In this document: positions 5,144 through 6,046 of the stretch, in pieces
How the letters are laid out: the number at the start of each line of letters is the position of its first letter
How positions within the stretch are numbered: position 1 is the stretch's first letter
Assembly: GCA_021155845.1 (NCBI GenBank)
Contig: JAJNBK010000039.1
Location: 1-6,046 of the forward strand
DNA length: 6,046 nt
Origin: Nitrososphaeraceae archaeon
Lineage (GTDB): Archaea; Thermoproteota; Nitrososphaeria; Nitrososphaerales; Nitrososphaeraceae
Direction: 5' to 3'
Notes under the pieces: generated by a model
The model's input: the letters and a program-made list of their open reading frames with translations, nothing else
Databases searched by the model: none
Told to the model about the DNA's origin: nothing
Translations under genes and position numbers: made by a program

Positions 5144-5175
5144 GATTCCTTTTGTATGATACCGCACAAGGAATC
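5144..5175. repeat. Inverted repeat / hairpin GATTCCTT…AAGGAATC
   Basis: Perfect 8-base arms (5144-5151 and 5168-5175) around a 16-base centre, with two more pairs after one mismatch. It has no T-run on the plus side, so it is a weak terminator. It could be an operator or a relic of the MFS gene's upstream region. Confidence 0.4.
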
Positions 5176-5320
5176 AACAAATTTCTTGAGAAACTCAGAT
5201 TAGTAGACTTGGGAACTACTGATAAAGCAAGAACCTAGAAACTATGTTAGTCAATACTTAATGTGGGAGAAGAAAAATTTGTCTAAGGAATGCCATAAAG
5301 GAATACGTATGTATCATCAT

Positions 5321-5335
5321 CTATATATATATAAC
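5321..5335 (+). promoter_or_regulatory. TATA tract for the DUF308 gene
   Basis: CTATATATATATAAC is centred near 5328, 27 bases before the GTG at 5355. That is the spacing expected for a leaderless archaeal transcript beginning at the start codon, and it supports GTG 5355 as the true start. Confidence 0.5.
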
Positions 5336-5354
5336 AGGAAGTTGTGTTCTCCAA

Positions 5355-5893
5355 GTGCAAACAATAAGATCGCCGCCTTGGCTGCGAATGTTGCAGATTG
5401 TCTTTGGTTCCATAGTTGTTTTACTTTCAGTGGTAATTCTATTATTTTTGGTCATATTTCCAGGAATTGCCTTTTTATGTCGCTAGTATTACTGGTTGTC
5501 GGGATTGAAAGGATTGCTATTGGGTTATCTCCCGTTTCATCAAGAAAAACCCGCATTATTGATATAGTACTTGGAGTAGTTATTATAGGCATCTCGATCT
5601 TTCTTATGCAGTTTCCAATCTTAACGTCTGTATCTTTGGTAATTCTAGGAGCTGTTGCTCTAATGATAGGTGGTATTGCTAGAATTGTACAAGGAATTTC
5701 TAGAGAGATACCGATATTTTCAAAAGGGTTGATTATTGGGGTAGGAGCGCTAAGTGTGGCTATATCAATAGCTATTATAGCCAATCCCATCATGTTTGGC
5801 TTGGTTCTAGCAGTTATAACATTGGCAGTTACACTTCTAATAGCAGGAATAGAGATGATATACTTGGGGTTAAGAGGTACTAAGAAAGGCTAA
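5355..5893 (+). pseudogene. DUF308/HdeD-like six-helix membrane protein, broken by a 1-base frameshift
   Basis: From GTG 5355 one frame reads VQTIRSPPWLRMLQIVFGSI, then VVLLSVVILLFLVIFPGIAF, and hits a TAG at 5484-5486. The adjacent frame carries on from the T5 run at 5472-5476 as FMSLVLLVVGIERIAIGLSP to the TAA at 5891-5893. Adding one T gives a continuous 179-residue protein of normal DUF308 length. It has six hydrophobic helices in three hairpins, each starting near a Pro (FPGIAF, FPILTS, NPIMFG) and ending in a repeat: GIERIAIGL, GIARIVQGI, GIEMIYLGL. The longest ATG frame (from 5261) gives an N-terminus from the wrong phase. DUF308 includes bacterial HdeD, linked to acid resistance; the archaeal function is unknown. 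Apart from this one base the gene looks intact, so recent mutation, homopolymer sequencing error or -1 slippage are all possible. Confidence 0.75.
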
Positions 5894-5974
5894 CAATTGG
5901 TCATTAAACCAGCGTATAAATGATGAGTCATACATGTTTAAAGTCTTTTATAGATAAGACAGTTACAAATTCTT

Positions 5975-6046
5975 TTAGCTGGTCTTCAATATGTTGGGAT
6001 CTTCTTTATGCAGGACAAGTCCTTGCACATTATTACCTCTGCAGAC
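5975..6046 (-). CDS. Possible C-terminal end of a gene entering from the right edge
   Basis: The minus-strand frame is open from the window edge for 23 codons, reading VCRGNNVQGLVLHKEDPNIL then KTS, and ends in a TAA at 5977-5975. The composition looks coding but the stretch is too short to assign. It would converge with the DUF308 gene, with about 80 bases between the two stops. Confidence 0.3.
   Translation of the reverse strand, partial: VCRGNNVQGLVLHKEDPNILKTS

Larger units (their letters stand above)
5051..5354. other. Spacer upstream of the DUF308 gene with a hairpin
   Basis: No intact gene. It may include unrecognisable 5' remains of the MFS pseudogene on the minus strand. It holds the inverted repeat at 5144-5175 and the TATA tract of the DUF308 gene. 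The plus-strand frame beginning at ATG 5261 is open here but does not read as the family N-terminus, so I do not count that part as coding. Confidence 0.5.

Noticed and set aside
5261..5354. N-terminal extension of the DUF308 frame from ATG 5261
   Set aside because: The family N-terminus (SPPWLRMLQIVFG) is encoded in a different phase, and the TATA tract at 5321-5335 would lie inside this extension.
5452..5793. Minus-strand 113-residue frame opposite the DUF308 gene
   Set aside because: Antisense shadow of a well-recognised membrane protein; proline/isoleucine-rich product typical of the complement of hydrophobic codons.
5943..5960. Possible terminator hairpin GTCTT…AAGAC after the DUF308 gene
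   Set aside because: Only a 5-base stem with an AT-rich loop and no clear T-run directly after it.

Overview
The window looks like accessory chromosome of an ammonia-oxidising archaeon of the Nitrososphaeria (Thaumarchaeota), most like the low-GC, gene-sparse genomes of the Nitrososphaera/Nitrosocosmicus group. This is an inference. It rests on AT-rich DNA (about one third GC by eye), long non-coding spacers, archaeal TATA-type promoters with leaderless or near-leaderless starts, tiny single-zinc-finger proteins, and a set of small membrane or secreted proteins (DUF1622, DUF308, Ser/Thr/Asn-rich secreted protein). Only about a third of the window is convincingly coding, and much of the rest shows gene decay. 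No rRNA, tRNA or CRISPR array was seen.

Left part (1-1230, plus strand): the C-terminal half of a DUF1211/TMEM175-like putative potassium channel enters from the left edge. A spacer follows, then a 273-bp element with perfect 17-bp terminal inverted repeats of the IS6 type. Inside it are in-frame scraps of a transposase, including a recognisable C-terminus, so this is an internally deleted IS6-family remnant. Next comes a mini C2H2 zinc-finger protein with a non-ATG start and a strong Shine-Dalgarno sequence.

Middle (1230-3720): an 85-residue zinc-finger-like protein has lost its first histidine ligand. Its promoter is a (TA)10 tract placed for leaderless transcription. About 800 bp of mostly empty DNA follow, holding only speculative overlapping mini-ORFs on the minus strand. 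Then comes a 133-residue secreted protein on the minus strand and another sparse spacer.

Right part (3720-6046): a DUF1622 three-helix membrane protein lies on the minus strand behind a good TATA box. A possible 59-residue membrane peptide follows on the plus strand. Next are the decayed C-terminal remains of a major facilitator (MFS) transporter on the minus strand, and then a DUF308/HdeD-like six-helix membrane protein on the plus strand. The DUF308 gene is broken by a single-base frameshift in a T5 run. Its natural start is a GTG at 5355, not the ATG of the longest open frame (5261). A reading frame enters from the right edge on the minus strand.

The genes do not form an operon: strands alternate, spacers are long and promoters are individual. 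I see no new multi-gene system. The most informative signals are the IS6 remnant, the frameshifted DUF308 gene, the MFS pseudogene, the ligand-lacking zinc finger, and three (TA)10 tracts of nearly equal length, one of which sits exactly as a promoter.
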